Below, piece after piece: positions 17,959 to 27,528 of a stretch of 34,909 nucleotides of DNA; within the stretch, counting starts at the first letter, position 1; each line of letters starts with the position of its first letter. A program made the position numbers and the translations under genes. The DNA lies in the NCBI GenBank assembly GCA_030627205.1, contig DAOUSN010000027.1, positions 1 through 34,909 on the forward strand, written 5' to 3'. The DNA is from Methylococcaceae bacterium. Lineage in GTDB: Bacteria > Pseudomonadota > Gammaproteobacteria > Methylococcales > Methylomonadaceae. The notes beneath the pieces were generated by a model. That model searched no databases and was not told where the DNA came from. It was given only the letters and a program-made list of their open reading frames with translations.

Positions 17959-19308
17959 TTATTCCAAATCAAGCTTTTGTAAACGATAACGTAGCGATCT
18001 AAAAGAAATTCCTAAATATTTTGCAGTTACGGTTTTATTCCATTTATTTTCAATTAAAGCATCATGAATGAGTTGTCTTTCTATGATTCCTAAATAAGAT
18101 TCTAATGAGGTTTCGCTAGGGTCGTAGTCTTCGTTTAAACTTAAAATATGATCTTTTAGAGGAAGGTTTAAGTCATCGTCATTGATGACTGAACCTTCAT
18201 ATAAAGCTAATGCCCGTTCTAAAATATTTTCCAATTCACGTACATTACCTGGAAAGCTGTATGCTTTTAAGGATTTTAAAGCACTTATAGATAGCGAGGG
18301 TTTTTCAAAACCATTTTTTTTAGATAATAGAGTTAATAAATGTTCTACAAGTTCAGGAATATCCTCAGCTCTGGTTCGTAATGGCGGGACGTTAATTTCA
18401 ATGACATTAATACGATAATAGAGGTCTTGACGGAAACTTCCATTTTTAACCATGACGGCTAAATCTTTATGGGTCGCACTTAATAAACGTACATCAACAG
18501 TTATTTCTTGCTGACCACCTACAGGGCGTATTTTCTTTTCTTGAATAACCCGTAATAATTTAACCTGTAAGGAAAATGGTAAATCAGCAACTTCATCTAA
18601 AAATAATGTACCTCCATTTGCTGCCTGAAAAAGTCCTTTTTTATCACTGACAGCCCCTGTAAAACTGCCTTTTTTATGACCAAAAAATTCACTTTCCATT
18701 AATTCATGAGGAATTGCACCGCAATTAATCGCAATAAAAGCTTCGTGATTACGAATTCCCTGTTGATGGATTAATTTAGCAACTAATTCCTTACCTGAGC
18801 CAGATTCTCCATTAATATAAACTGCGGCTTGACTTCGTGCTAATTTAGCAATTTTCTCACGCAGACTTTCCATCGCTATAGATTGACCTAAAAGTATTTT
18901 TTTTGAGTCTTTTTGTTTTTGTGTTAAATTCTTATTATTTGATGATAATTTAAGTGCGCTGTTAATCAGTTGCCGTAACCCATCTAAATCAATAGGTTTA
19001 GAAATAAAATCAAATGCACCTTTTTTCATTGCGGTGATTGCCGTATCCATATTTCCATGAGCGGAAATCATCGCGACAGGAAGTTTAGGGTATTGCTGCT
19101 GTATATAATCAAGTATTTCTAAACCATCACCATCAGGAAGACGTAAATCAGTTAAACATAAATCAAAGTTATTGGTTTTAAGTAATGCCTTTGCAGTTGC
19201 GACACTTTTAGCACTATAGGTTTCTATCCCCATTCGGTTTAAGGTAATTTCCAATAACTCACAAATATCAGGCTCATCATCAACAATTAATGTAATGTTT
19301 TTTTTCAT
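17959..19308 (-). CDS. pilR: Sigma-54-dependent response regulator, PilR type
   Basis: 449 residues. Receiver domain (1-120) with acidic pocket DDEPD, phosphoacceptor aspartate in CLTDLRLP (about 54) and the conserved lysine in SKPID. Sigma-54 AAA+ domain (about 140-375) with Walker A GESGSGKE, a GSFTGA loop (GAFTGA variant that contacts sigma-54), Walker B GGTLFLDEV and the FPGNVRELEN sensor region. C-terminal Fis-type helix-turn-helix (WNKTVTAKYLGISFRSLRYRLQKL). It overlaps the kinase gene by 4 bases. The pairing with a six-helix PAS kinase is the PilS-PilR layout that drives type IV pilin transcription. No pilin gene is in the window, so the target is inferred. Confidence 0.88.
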   Translation of the reverse strand: MKKNITLIVDDEPDICELLEITLNRMGIETYSAKSVATAKALLKTNNFDLCLTDLRLPDGDGLEILDYIQQQYPKLPVAMISAHGNMDTAITAMKKGAFDFISKPIDLDGLRQLINSALKLSSNNKNLTQKQKDSKKILLGQSIAMESLREKIAKLARSQAAVYINGESGSGKELVAKLIHQQGIRNHEAFIAINCGAIPHELMESEFFGHKKGSFTGAVSDKKGLFQAANGGTLFLDEVADLPFSLQVKLLRVIQEKKIRPVGGQQEITVDVRLLSATHKDLAVMVKNGSFRQDLYYRINVIEINVPPLRTRAEDIPELVEHLLTLLSKKNGFEKPSLSISALKSLKAYSFPGNVRELENILERALALYEGSVINDDDLNLPLKDHILSLNEDYDPSETSLESYLGIIERQLIHDALIENKWNKTVTAKYLGISFRSLRYRLQKLDLE

Positions 19309-20933
19309 AGTTCAATTTTTATGTTTTGTGCATTTGATAATTTTAGCTGAAAACTATTTTTCTTACGATTAACTTGATAACTTAATGACGCTTGATTTAA
19401 TTCAGCTAGTTCACGGGAAAGATAAAGTCCTAAACCTGTTCCAGTTTCAGAGGTGGTAAAAAAAGGTTCAAATAAATGACTAATAATATCTGCGGTTAAT
19501 AAATCACCATTATCAGTAATATCTATACAGGGGTTAGCACTTAACTCACTTAGTGTTATCATAATTGTTTCTGCTTCAGGATGCCCATACTTTAAAGAAT
19601 TTTGGCATAAATTATCCATAATTTGTTTAAAATGGTCTACATCTATTAATGAATATAGCTGGTTTTCGCAAAGTTTAAGCTGTAAATAATTGTTATTAAT
19701 ACCATGTTCTAATTTAAAGTCTAGTAAATAGTTAGTTAAGGTATTATTAAGTTCCACTTTTTTTCTATTAGATGGATTTCTTTTTGATGATTTTAGTATA
19801 TCATTAATAATTTTATTAACCCGTCCACTATGATTTAAAATAATTTCGGTTAATCGGGTATCTTGTGAACTTAAATCTGGATTTTCTGCTAATAACTGCG
19901 TAGCATGGGTAATTGCACTTAAAGGATTACGGATTTCGTGAGCAATATTAGCTGTCAATCGTCCTAAAGAAGCTAGTACCCCTTGTTGTAATCGTTGATT
20001 ATGTAAGCTTATATCTTCTAACATAATCATATAAAATTCTTTGTTTTCAGAGATAAGTAAGTTAATACGTAAATGTAGATTAGCTTGTTTTGGTCGCTGT
20101 AATACAAAGAAATCTTGGTTTTGAGAATTAAGCCAATTTTGAAAAATTAGTGCTAAAGGGTTTGATACATCTCCTAATTTCAATGGGGTTTTGCATTGAA
20201 AAAATAAACTTAAAGCCGCCTCGTTAATAGTTAGTACCTGCTCTTGCTTATTAATAATAATAATTCCTGATTGTAAATGTTGAATAATATATTGGTTTAA
20301 AGCTTCTAAGGTAAAAATAGTTTGCTGTTGCTTATTTGCTAATAACTCTGATTGTTCAGACCGTTTAGCTAAAACATAAGATAAAAATGCAGTAATGAAA
20401 AAAGTTGCTCCTAACATTCCTGCTGTTGGGTAAGTGTTAATTGAAACTTCGTTTAAGCGAATGGCATATACTTGCTCTGTGAATATTGAGGCCGTAGAAA
20501 GGGCTGCAAATACCATTGAGCATCGTCCGCCAATGAGTAATCCTGATGCGGCAAGTGAACCTGCTAATAAAATACCAAAGCCGCTATTAATTCCACCACA
20601 ACTATGCATAATTAACGTGATAACGATTATATCGACAAAAATAATACTTTGTGTTTGAATGCTGTAACTTATAGTTGGCCAAAATGCGATAAAAAAAGAA
20701 ATAACCGATAAAATAAGATAAATTTTGCTACTGTAATTATATAATTGTAGATAATTGGTGGCAATTAAAATTTGTGATAGTTGACTTTCATACAAAATGA
20801 CTAACAAACTTGAAAGTATTACTCTGTATAGTAAAAAAACCTTTAAAAATAGCCATGCTTGTTTGCTAGGAATGCCATAACCTTTAGAAAACGGGCAAGG
20901 ATAAATGGTTTCAGTTTTGTTAGCTGACATCAT
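19305..20933 (-). CDS. pilS: Membrane sensor histidine kinase, PilS type
   Basis: 542 residues. About six membrane helices lie between 28 and 200 (for example VFLLYRVILSSLLVILY, YLILSVISFFIAFW, ILLAGSLAASGLLIGG, TFFITAFLSYVLA). A PAS-like region follows (about 210-310, GIIIINKQEQVLTINEAALSLF). The HisKA phosphoacceptor is His332 in ANIAHEIRNPLS, and the HATPase domain has N-box QIMDNLCQNSLKYG, DITDNG and ETGTGLGLYLSREL. The membrane-PAS-kinase order and the coupled PilR-type regulator match PilS. The gene starts at MMSANKT (20933). An inverted repeat lies in the 107-base gap to divergent sucC. Confidence 0.88.
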   Translation of the reverse strand: MMSANKTETIYPCPFSKGYGIPSKQAWLFLKVFLLYRVILSSLLVILYESQLSQILIATNYLQLYNYSSKIYLILSVISFFIAFWPTISYSIQTQSIIFVDIIVITLIMHSCGGINSGFGILLAGSLAASGLLIGGRCSMVFAALSTASIFTEQVYAIRLNEVSINTYPTAGMLGATFFITAFLSYVLAKRSEQSELLANKQQQTIFTLEALNQYIIQHLQSGIIIINKQEQVLTINEAALSLFFQCKTPLKLGDVSNPLALIFQNWLNSQNQDFFVLQRPKQANLHLRINLLISENKEFYMIMLEDISLHNQRLQQGVLASLGRLTANIAHEIRNPLSAITHATQLLAENPDLSSQDTRLTEIILNHSGRVNKIINDILKSSKRNPSNRKKVELNNTLTNYLLDFKLEHGINNNYLQLKLCENQLYSLIDVDHFKQIMDNLCQNSLKYGHPEAETIMITLSELSANPCIDITDNGDLLTADIISHLFEPFFTTSETGTGLGLYLSRELAELNQASLSYQVNRKKNSFQLKLSNAQNIKIEL

Positions 20934-20963
20934 AAAAATTCATTAAATAGTTAAGTAAAATTT

Positions 20964-20993
20964 GTTAATTTATCATAGCATTGATAAATCAAC
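20964..20993. repeat. Dyad in the pilS-sucC divergent intergenic region
   Basis: TTTATCA (20969-20975) and TGATAAA (20982-20988) are perfect inverted arms around a 6-base spacer. Outer GTT (20964-20966) and AAC (20991-20993) extend the symmetry. It lies between divergent start codons and lacks a T-run, so it fits an operator for a dimeric regulator better than a terminator. The regulator is unknown, and in AT-rich DNA this could be chance. Confidence 0.3.
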
Positions 20994-21040
20994 AAAAGCG
21001 TAGTCTTTTAATCTTTAATTCTAAGAGGAAATAAATACAG

Positions 21041-22207
21041 ATGAATATTCATGAATATCAAGCGAAGCAATTATTTAAAGCTTTTGATATTGCTACACCA
21101 GATAGCCAATTAGCGACATCGGTAACAGAAGCGATTAATGCGGCAAAGTTACTCAAAGAATCACCGTGGATTATTAAAGCCCAAGTTCATGCAGGAGGGC
21201 GCGGTAAAGTCGGGGGGGTTAAATTGGCTAAAACATTAGCTGAGGTTGAGGAAATTACCCAACAAATGCTTGGTAGCCGTTTAGTTACTAAGCAAACAGG
21301 AAACGAAGGTCTGCCAATAGAATCAGTTTTAGTTGAAAAGACTTCAATTATTAAACGCGAATTTTATTTAAGTTTATTGGTTGATAGAGGTAGTGAACGC
21401 GTCATTTTTATTGCTTCCAGTGAAGGAGGTATGAATATAGAAACGGTTGCAGATTCAACCCCTGAAAAAATTATTAGCTTAAATATACATCCAGCGGCAG
21501 GTTTACAGGGTTATCAATGTAGAAAAATTGCTTTTGCTTTAGGTCTACAGAAAAGTCAGTTTAAAGCCCTAGAAACTATTATGAGGGGTATGTATCAATT
21601 AATGCTTGCTAAAGATGCGAGTCAAATTGAAATTAATCCTTTAATTGAGACTGATACGGGTGATTTATTAGCGATTGATGCCAAAATTAATTTTGATGAT
21701 AATGCGGTGGCAACTCATAGTGATATAGCGGTATTAAAAGACCCTTCGCAAGAAGATGATAAGGAAAATGAAGCTGCAAAATTTGATTTAAATTATATTT
21801 CGTTAGAAGGTAATATTGGTTGCATGGTTAATGGAGCAGGGCTGGCAATGGCAACAATGGATTTAGTGAAATTAAAAGGTGGAAGACCTGCTAATTTTTT
21901 GGATGTTGGTGGTGGTACAACTACAGAAAAAGTAACTGAAGCTTTTAAATTAATTTTATCTGATAAGCAAGTGAAAGCAATGTTAGTTAATATTTTCGGT
22001 GGAATTGTTAAATGTGATGTGATTGCACAAGGTATTTTAACGGCAATTGAACAAGTTAAGGTGGAGATTCCTATTGTGGTGCGTTTAGAAGGTACAAATG
22101 CCTCAGAAGGGCGTTTATTATTAAGTCAATCTAAAATGGAAATTGTGGCTGCTGATGATTTGGAAGCAGCAGCTGAAAAAGTTGTGAGTTTAGCGGAGGT
22201 CGCATGA
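21041..22207 (+). CDS. sucC: Succinyl-CoA synthetase, beta subunit
   Basis: 388 residues, the size of E. coli SucC. The ATP-grasp N-terminal part begins [15 protein letters not shown], followed by [16 protein letters not shown] (nucleotide-binding loop), [19 protein letters not shown] (metal site), and the C-terminal CoA-ligase flavodoxin-like domain with [31 protein letters not shown] and [15 protein letters not shown]. With SucD it makes succinate and nucleoside triphosphate from succinyl-CoA in the TCA cycle. The malate-CoA ligase MtkA of serine-cycle methylotrophs is homologous and is the main alternative. Motifs and partner sequence read closer to SucC. The stop overlaps the sucD start by 4 bases (ATGA). 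Confidence 0.88.
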   Translation: MNIHEYQAKQLFKAFDIATPDSQLATSVTEAINAAKLLKESPWIIKAQVHAGGRGKVGGVKLAKTLAEVEEITQQMLGSRLVTKQTGNEGLPIESVLVEKTSIIKREFYLSLLVDRGSERVIFIASSEGGMNIETVADSTPEKIISLNIHPAAGLQGYQCRKIAFALGLQKSQFKALETIMRGMYQLMLAKDASQIEINPLIETDTGDLLAIDAKINFDDNAVATHSDIAVLKDPSQEDDKENEAAKFDLNYISLEGNIGCMVNGAGLAMATMDLVKLKGGRPANFLDVGGGTTTEKVTEAFKLILSDKQVKAMLVNIFGGIVKCDVIAQGILTAIEQVKVEIPIVVRLEGTNASEGRLLLSQSKMEIVAADDLEAAAEKVVSLAEVA

Positions 22208-23070
22208 GTATTTTAATTAACCAACAGACAAAAGTTATTTGCCAAGGCTTTACTGGTAAACATGGAACATTTCATTCAGAACAGGCCATAATTTATGGGA
22301 CTCAATTAGTTGGTGGGGTCACTCCTAATCGTGGTGGGCAAACCCATTTAGGGTTACCTGTTTTTAATACTGTTGAGGAAGCTGTTAAAACCACTGGAGC
22401 AACAGCGAGTATGCTTTATGTTCCTCCTTTTTTTGCCGCTGATGCAATTTTAGAAGCGATTGATGCGGGGATTACTCTTATTATTTGTATTACCGAAGGC
22501 ATTCCTGTTTTACAGATGTTAAACGTAAAAGCGGCGATGCAAGGAACAGATGTGTTACTAGTTGGTCCTAATTGTCCTGGAGTTATTACTCCTGGTGAAT
22601 GTAAAATAGGAATTATGCCAGCATATATTCATCAACAAGGTTCAATTGGGATTGTCTCCCGCTCTGGGACATTAACTTATGAGGCGGTTGCACAAACAAC
22701 GGCTCAAGGTTTAGGTCAAAGTACTTGTGTCGGTATTGGTGGCGACCCTATTCATGGAATGAATTTTATTGATGTTATTAGTCGATTTCAAGAGGATGAA
22801 CAAACTAAAGGCATTGTGATGGTCGGTGAAATTGGTGGCAGTGAAGAAGAAGAAGCAGGGGAGTATATTAAGGCGCATGTTGATAAACCTGTTGTTGCTT
22901 ATATTGCAGGACAAACTGCACCTGCTGGAAAACGGATGGGACATGCTGGGGCAATTATCACTGGTGGACAAGGAACGGCTGCTGGGAAAATTGCTGCTCT
23001 CAAAGCTGCAAATATTAATGTTGTGCAATCACCGACACAAATTGGTGAAGCCATGAAAGCTTGTTTTTAA
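22204..23070 (+). CDS. sucD: Succinyl-CoA synthetase, alpha subunit
   Basis: 288 residues. Starts [18 protein letters not shown], very like E. coli SucD. The Rossmann CoA-binding domain contains [18 protein letters not shown], then [13 protein letters not shown] and [19 protein letters not shown]. The active-site histidine that is phosphorylated during catalysis is in the [14 protein letters not shown] motif (about residue 247). [15 protein letters not shown] is the family's ligase signature. It is translationally coupled to sucC. No sucAB genes are adjacent. The weak CCGTA/TACGG hairpin after the stop has no T-run. Confidence 0.9.
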   Translation: MSILINQQTKVICQGFTGKHGTFHSEQAIIYGTQLVGGVTPNRGGQTHLGLPVFNTVEEAVKTTGATASMLYVPPFFAADAILEAIDAGITLIICITEGIPVLQMLNVKAAMQGTDVLLVGPNCPGVITPGECKIGIMPAYIHQQGSIGIVSRSGTLTYEAVAQTTAQGLGQSTCVGIGGDPIHGMNFIDVISRFQEDEQTKGIVMVGEIGGSEEEEAGEYIKAHVDKPVVAYIAGQTAPAGKRMGHAGAIITGGQGTAAGKIAALKAANINVVQSPTQIGEAMKACF

Positions 23071-23177
23071 CCGTAAGTTATACGGGGTTAGCTTATTGTC
23101 TTTCAAGCTCTAGCTTAGTTTTAAAGAACAGTTGACAAGGATGTTGACTATCTAAATATTGAAATTACGTTTTTTTA

Positions 23178-23921
23178 TTAATGGAATAATTTTCTAAGTT
23201 TGTATTTTAACCAGATACTAAATCCTGAGAATATTAATAAAATTAATAGAACTCCACAGGCATCAACTATTAACACCCCAGTTTTCCCAAAAAAACGTCC
23301 ACTGTGTAGATCAAGAAAAACGCGTTCTAAAGGTAAAATTTTACCGCGAAATTCTTGTTTAATAGATGTGTCTATTGATTTAGGTAGTTTGACGGTTTGT
23401 ACCCATTGAATTTCTGTCGTCGTTGCTTCTTGCCAGCTTAATAAGCCATCCTTAGTCACTAACACTTTTCCTGATTGTTGAATGAAAATATGTTGACGAC
23501 TATTAATCCCTATTTTCTCTAAATTAAGATGCTCAATCTGTTCAATAATATCACCTGTTAACGAGAGTAATAAGATTGAATTTTCTAAAGCAACGGCAAT
23601 AAAATCCTTGGTTTCAACTGTTCCTTGTAATTTATCAGAAGAATTTATAATAAACTGTTTATTTAAATAAATTTGTTGGTTAAATTGACTTAGATAATAA
23701 TTAGGGGTTTTAAAAACTTGGCTAGTAGTAGGTGCAAGGATTCCATACCAATTTAATAAAGCCTTATTTTGAATAAATCTATTATCTAGCTTTAAGGTTT
23801 CGGTATGATTTAATGCAATCCCTGTTACCGCAAGCATTAATAAAACTAAGGCGGATATTAATCCCATATAACGATGAGCTTTATAAAGTAATCGCCAAAA
23901 AGAAGGGCTATTTTTCTTCAT
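23178..23921 (-). CDS. PepSY-associated TM helix membrane protein
   Basis: 247 residues. An N-terminal membrane helix follows the family's RLLYKAHRYMGLISALVLL (histidine retained), and LAVTGIALNHTE ends the first helix. The middle (about 45-190) is a periplasmic beta-rich domain. The C-terminal DLHSGRFFGKTGVL and CGVLLILLIFSGFSIWLK give the second helix. This DLHSG...G pattern is the PepSY_TM family, whose members pass electrons across the inner membrane or assist iron-siderophore reduction, often with an FMN-binding partner. It overlaps the FMN-binding gene by 14 bases, so the two are co-translated. No terminator is evident downstream. Confidence 0.85.
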   Translation of the reverse strand: MKKNSPSFWRLLYKAHRYMGLISALVLLMLAVTGIALNHTETLKLDNRFIQNKALLNWYGILAPTTSQVFKTPNYYLSQFNQQIYLNKQFIINSSDKLQGTVETKDFIAVALENSILLLSLTGDIIEQIEHLNLEKIGINSRQHIFIQQSGKVLVTKDGLLSWQEATTTEIQWVQTVKLPKSIDTSIKQEFRGKILPLERVFLDLHSGRFFGKTGVLIVDACGVLLILLIFSGFSIWLKYKLRKLFH

Positions 23922-24417
23922 TAATGGTTTGATTAAATAATAAAGCCAGTGTCGCCATTTTCGTTAAAGCACGCACAGAAAGCGTTGCCCCTGAAATTCC
24001 ATCTATCGGTTGCGTTAATTGCAAATTATCAGCTAAACTTAAGCCTTTAAATTGTTGTGTAAAAAAATCATGTTTGACCTCCCAACCTCTACTCTCCCTA
24101 AAGGCGAGTACCTTTAATTGGGTGATTTGTTGTTGTTTAATCACCACGGCAATCGTAATCAGTTTCATTTTACCTATTTCATCTAAGATCCAGACGGTTT
24201 GTGTTTCATTTTGCCAATAGCGCGTGCGTAAAAAATGTGTTTTATGTTGAAGAATTTTTTCAACACGGGGTTTTATTGCTTTGCTAACCCATAATAATTG
24301 AGGTTCTGGAATACTTCCAGTAAAGATATTATTTAAAAATTCTTCTTTGCTTTGGTAAGTTTCTGCATAAACAAACGAGCAATTAATAAGAAATAATAAG
24401 GTTATTTTTTTTAACAT
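23908..24417 (-). CDS. Secreted FMN-binding domain protein (covalently flavinylated)
   Basis: 169 residues. Signal peptide MLKKITLLFLINCSFVYA (cleavage near 18). The C-terminal FMN_bind domain carries DGISGATLSVRALT, the D-x-x-SGAT flavinylation motif, with Thr145 as the residue to which ApbE attaches FMN through a phosphoester. Upstream, residues 20-75 (PEPQLLWVSKAIKPRVEKIL) and the WILDEIGKMKLITIAVVI strand fit the domain. The protein is expected in the periplasm, shuttling electrons with the PepSY membrane partner encoded next to it. An apbE gene is not in the window. Confidence 0.88.
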   Translation of the reverse strand: MLKKITLLFLINCSFVYAETYQSKEEFLNNIFTGSIPEPQLLWVSKAIKPRVEKILQHKTHFLRTRYWQNETQTVWILDEIGKMKLITIAVVIKQQQITQLKVLAFRESRGWEVKHDFFTQQFKGLSLADNLQLTQPIDGISGATLSVRALTKMATLALLFNQTINEEK

Positions 24418-24445
24418 GATTTATTTATATTTAAATATAGAAAGA

Positions 24446-25738
24446 TTAAAAACTATACCCTATCCCTAAATCAAAGCCGCGTTCATCTTTATTTGCCTGT
24501 AAGGTATCTTGTTTATAGATATAATTTGCTTTTAAAACTACATTTTCATGTATCCACCAATTTGCCCCCGCTTCCCATATATCATAGTTTTTATCACTTC
24601 CACTATAATAGTTAAGTTTTTGAAAGCGTCCATAAACACCTACATCACCATAAGTGGTGGGTAAACGATAGCTCGGTTCTAAATACCAACCATATTGGGT
24701 TTCTGCGGCTTGGTCGGCATCCCCATCTATATTAATACTCCAACGACTATAAAGTGCTTTAGCGGTTAAGACACCAGGCCCTAAGCTATGACTATAAATT
24801 GCATGGGTTTCAAATAAAGTCCCTGACCCTATATTAGTCATTTCTGCACTGGGATTATCACCTTGCCCCATATCCGTTTGATGTAAAACAGTGGCTGCTA
24901 CTTCTAAGCCAGGATAGCCTGTATACTTAACACGACCAACAATGATAGGTTCATTTGCTTGTGCTTTCGATACTTTACCACGACCTGAGCGAATAGAATA
25001 TTTATTACTCATTTCTAAACCTGTCATCAAAGCGGCATCCAAACTTAAGCCATTATCAAATTTATAACTCGCGCCAATCCCGGCTTCCCACCAGGTGGCA
25101 GGAATAATATATTTTTCAACTTCATTACGGTCTACCCCATAAAAAGTATCGGGTTCATGGGTTTCATTCATAATTCCGACAGGCATTAAAAATAACCCTG
25201 CTTTTGCGGATAATTGATCGTTAAAATCATATTCTATATAAGCTTGCTCTAATTCAATTTCACCTTTTTTGCCGTCGCCTGCAATGGAATGTTCAAGTTC
25301 TAATTCAGAAAAAAAGCGTAAATTATCTGAAAATTCATGACCAAAAAATAAAACAAAACGATGAAAATCAACTTGTTCTTGATGACTGGAATTTTCACGA
25401 CTACGATTGGTGTAATGTAATTCGCCATAACCGCCTATTGTTGTTTTATTAAACCATTGTCCTATTTTTGAGGCAACGGTTACATTATCACTCACGGTTT
25501 CAACCGCGATAGTATTATTTTTAACTTGTTTTTGAGTGCTTTCAAATTTATTTTTTAGTAGTTTATTTTGTTGTTTTAACGCCGAGTTTTCTTGAGTAAT
25601 TTTTTTCAATGCAAGAGCTTGTTGTTTTTTATAGGTTTCAAATTGAATGGCTAGCTCATCAGCGGTAATTGCCTGCACATTTGAGGTTAATAATAAGCTT
25701 GAAATAATGATCGCTAAAGAGGATTTAGAGGATAACAT
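24446..25738 (-). CDS. Outer-membrane porin with N-terminal coiled coil (OprO/P-like fold)
   Basis: 430 residues. Signal peptide MLSSKSSLAIIISSLLLTSNVQA, then a coiled coil (about 28-75, LAIQFETYKKQQALALKKITQENSALKQQN), then alternating amphipathic beta strands to the end. The protein ends GFDLGIGYSF with a C-terminal aromatic, the Bam recognition signal. Strand phrases such as TTIGGYGELHYTNRS, HRFVLFFGHEFSDNLRFFSELELEH and KAGLFLMPVGIMNE resemble the phosphate-selective porin (OprO/OprP) group. The substrate is unknown. It heads an operon with the FMN-binding and PepSY genes and is preceded by a Fur-like box, so iron-related uptake is a reasonable inference. Confidence 0.8.
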   Translation of the reverse strand: MLSSKSSLAIIISSLLLTSNVQAITADELAIQFETYKKQQALALKKITQENSALKQQNKLLKNKFESTQKQVKNNTIAVETVSDNVTVASKIGQWFNKTTIGGYGELHYTNRSRENSSHQEQVDFHRFVLFFGHEFSDNLRFFSELELEHSIAGDGKKGEIELEQAYIEYDFNDQLSAKAGLFLMPVGIMNETHEPDTFYGVDRNEVEKYIIPATWWEAGIGASYKFDNGLSLDAALMTGLEMSNKYSIRSGRGKVSKAQANEPIIVGRVKYTGYPGLEVAATVLHQTDMGQGDNPSAEMTNIGSGTLFETHAIYSHSLGPGVLTAKALYSRWSINIDGDADQAAETQYGWYLEPSYRLPTTYGDVGVYGRFQKLNYYSGSDKNYDIWEAGANWWIHENVVLKANYIYKQDTLQANKDERGFDLGIGYSF

Positions 25739-25766
25739 AAAGATTCCACGAAGAAAGAAGTCCTTA

Positions 25767-25796
25767 TCTTAATACAAATACGAATGATTCGCAATA
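25767..25796 (-). promoter_or_regulatory. Candidate Fur box overlapping the porin operon promoter
   Basis: The 19-base AATACGAATGATTCGCAAT at 25778-25796 is symmetric about its central G, with 7 of 9 pairs matching. It resembles the GAATGATTC-cored Fur boxes seen at iron-repressed promoters. On the minus strand it covers the -35 TTGCGA (25790-25795) and spacer of a plausible sigma-70 promoter whose -10, TAAGAT (25767-25772), lies after 17 bases. It is 40-58 bases ahead of the porin start. Repressor occupancy here would block RNA polymerase. Confidence 0.55.
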
Positions 25797-25875
25797 GTAA
25801 TTATTCCAAGTGCCACTTAAATCTGCTAAAATAATTATTAGTGATAGGACGTGGCTACTTATAAAATAATAAATA

Positions 25876-27528
25876 ATGAAATTAGAAATCAATTTAAACA
25901 ACTTAACTTTTAGCCGTTTAGACTTAGCTTTTGCAGAATTTTTAAGCCAAAGAAGTCATTTAGAATTAGTACAAAAACCATATTTTAAATTATTAATCAC
26001 CCGACTTTCTTTTGAACAATCACAAGGACATAGTTATTTAAGAATTAATGAAAAAGATCAACAGCTAATTTTAGCCTCTGGTTTAGCGTTATTAGTAGAT
26101 TTAAATACTAACGAAAATTTATTACCACAACCACTTATTGTTCAAGAAAATTGTTTATACACCCATCGCTATTGGTTTTATGAAACGCGATTAGCTAGAC
26201 AATTAAAACAATTACTAACAAATGATTATCAAATTAAAGGCTTAGACGATGGACTTAATCAGTATTTCCCTCCACTCAATTATAAAGATGAAATAGATTG
26301 GCAACGACAGGCTGCAAAAATAGCATTAACGAAAGCGTTTGCGATTGTGACTGGTGGGCCTGGAACAGGAAAAACAACTACGGTTGTAAAAATTTTAGCA
26401 TTATTACAGCAACTTAACTCTAAACCATTACAGATCGCTTTGGCTGCTCCAACTGGAAAAGCTGCTATGCGTTTACAAGAATCTATTGGCCATAGTAAGC
26501 AAGGATTAAATTGTCCAAAAGCAATTAAACAAATAATTCCTGAAGAAGTCAGCACTATTCATCGGTTACTTGGTGCAAAATCTCCTCCGTCACCTTATTT
26601 CAAGCATCATGCTGATAATCAATTGCCTTATGATGTTGTAGTGATAGATGAAGCATCAATGGTGGATTTAGCGTTAATGAGTAAATTAGTTGATGCCTTA
26701 AAACAAGATGCAAGGTTAATTTTGTTAGGTGATAAAGATCAATTAGCTTCGGTGGAGTCAGGTTCAGTCTTAGCCGATTTAACCTTTAGCCTCAAAGAGA
26801 ATACCGTTGAGTTGTTAAAATCTCATCGTTTTGGCGGTACTATTAAAGCCTTAGCGGTTGCTGTGAATGAACAGCGAGCTATTGACGCATGGAATTTATT
26901 GAAAATAGATGGAAAAATAGTTACTTTATTAGAGGATAATTTAATTAATTATATTGCTGGAAAATACTATCATTTTATGAATCTTATTCAACAACAGGTT
27001 AATTTTAAAGATATTTATACCGCTTTCAACGCCTTTCAAGTTTTATGCCCTAACCGTAATGGTCATAATGGGGTTAATGAAATTAATCGTTTAGTTGAAA
27101 AAAAGCTAGGATTATCAGGCCATTGGTACAATGGTAAGCCCATCATGATTACTAAAAATCATGTGGCTACTCAACTTTACAATGGAGACATAGGGTTATG
27201 TCTTACAGATAGTCATCAACAAGGTAAATTAATGGTTTTTTTTCTTAATGCAGACGGTTCAATTAAAAAAATACTACCCAGTCGATTACCTAGCTATGAA
27301 ACCGTATTTGCCATGACGATTCATAAAAGCCAAGGCTCAGAATTTACTGAAGTTTTAATCGCTTTACCAGATAGTTTAAATCCTGTGTTAACTAAGGAAT
27401 TAATTTATACAGGGATCACACGAGCAAAAAAAATGGTTAAGATTGTTGCTAATAAATCTATTTTCATTGATTCAGTTAATCAAAAAGTGGTACGTTATGG
27501 TGGTTTAGTTGCTAAAATATCTATGTAG
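25876..27528 (+). CDS. recD: Exodeoxyribonuclease V alpha subunit (RecD)
   Basis: 550 residues (E. coli RecD 608). Superfamily 1B helicase, the fast 5'-to-3' motor of the RecBCD double-strand-break repair nuclease. N-terminal RecB-interface domain (1 to about 120); Walker A GGPGTGKTTTV (about 158-168); motif Ia AAPTGKAAMRL; Walker B VVIDEASMVDLAL; motif III LILLGDKDQLASVESG; motif IV LLKSHRF; C-terminal SH3-like insert; and motif V/VI regions AMTIHKSQGSEF and YTGITRAKKMVKIV. The gene is alone, without the usual recC and recB upstream. It convergently overlaps hisH by 8 bases. Confidence 0.94.
   Translation: MKLEINLNNLTFSRLDLAFAEFLSQRSHLELVQKPYFKLLITRLSFEQSQGHSYLRINEKDQQLILASGLALLVDLNTNENLLPQPLIVQENCLYTHRYWFYETRLARQLKQLLTNDYQIKGLDDGLNQYFPPLNYKDEIDWQRQAAKIALTKAFAIVTGGPGTGKTTTVVKILALLQQLNSKPLQIALAAPTGKAAMRLQESIGHSKQGLNCPKAIKQIIPEEVSTIHRLLGAKSPPSPYFKHHADNQLPYDVVVIDEASMVDLALMSKLVDALKQDARLILLGDKDQLASVESGSVLADLTFSLKENTVELLKSHRFGGTIKALAVAVNEQRAIDAWNLLKIDGKIVTLLEDNLINYIAGKYYHFMNLIQQQVNFKDIYTAFNAFQVLCPNRNGHNGVNEINRLVEKKLGLSGHWYNGKPIMITKNHVATQLYNGDIGLCLTDSHQQGKLMVFFLNADGSIKKILPSRLPSYETVFAMTIHKSQGSEFTEVLIALPDSLNPVLTKELIYTGITRAKKMVKIVANKSIFIDSVNQKVVRYGGLVAKISM

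Noticed and set aside
17952-17968. TTTGG/CCAAA hairpin at the cysH-pilR convergent junction
   Set aside because: A 5-bp AT-rich stem that includes the pilR stop and has no T-run; too weak to call.
22711-23056. ORFs in other frames within sucD
   Set aside because: Both the minus-strand 105-codon and plus-strand 76-codon frames lie inside sucD and carry no recognisable motifs.
21041-23070. Malate-CoA ligase mtkA/mtkB of the serine cycle
   Set aside because: Plausible in a methylotroph, but the motifs and both N-termini match SucC/SucD closely, and no serine-cycle genes are adjacent. Kept as the stated alternative only.
23071-23090. CCGTA/TACGG hairpin after sucD
   Set aside because: Short stem without a T-run on either side; not supportable as a terminator.
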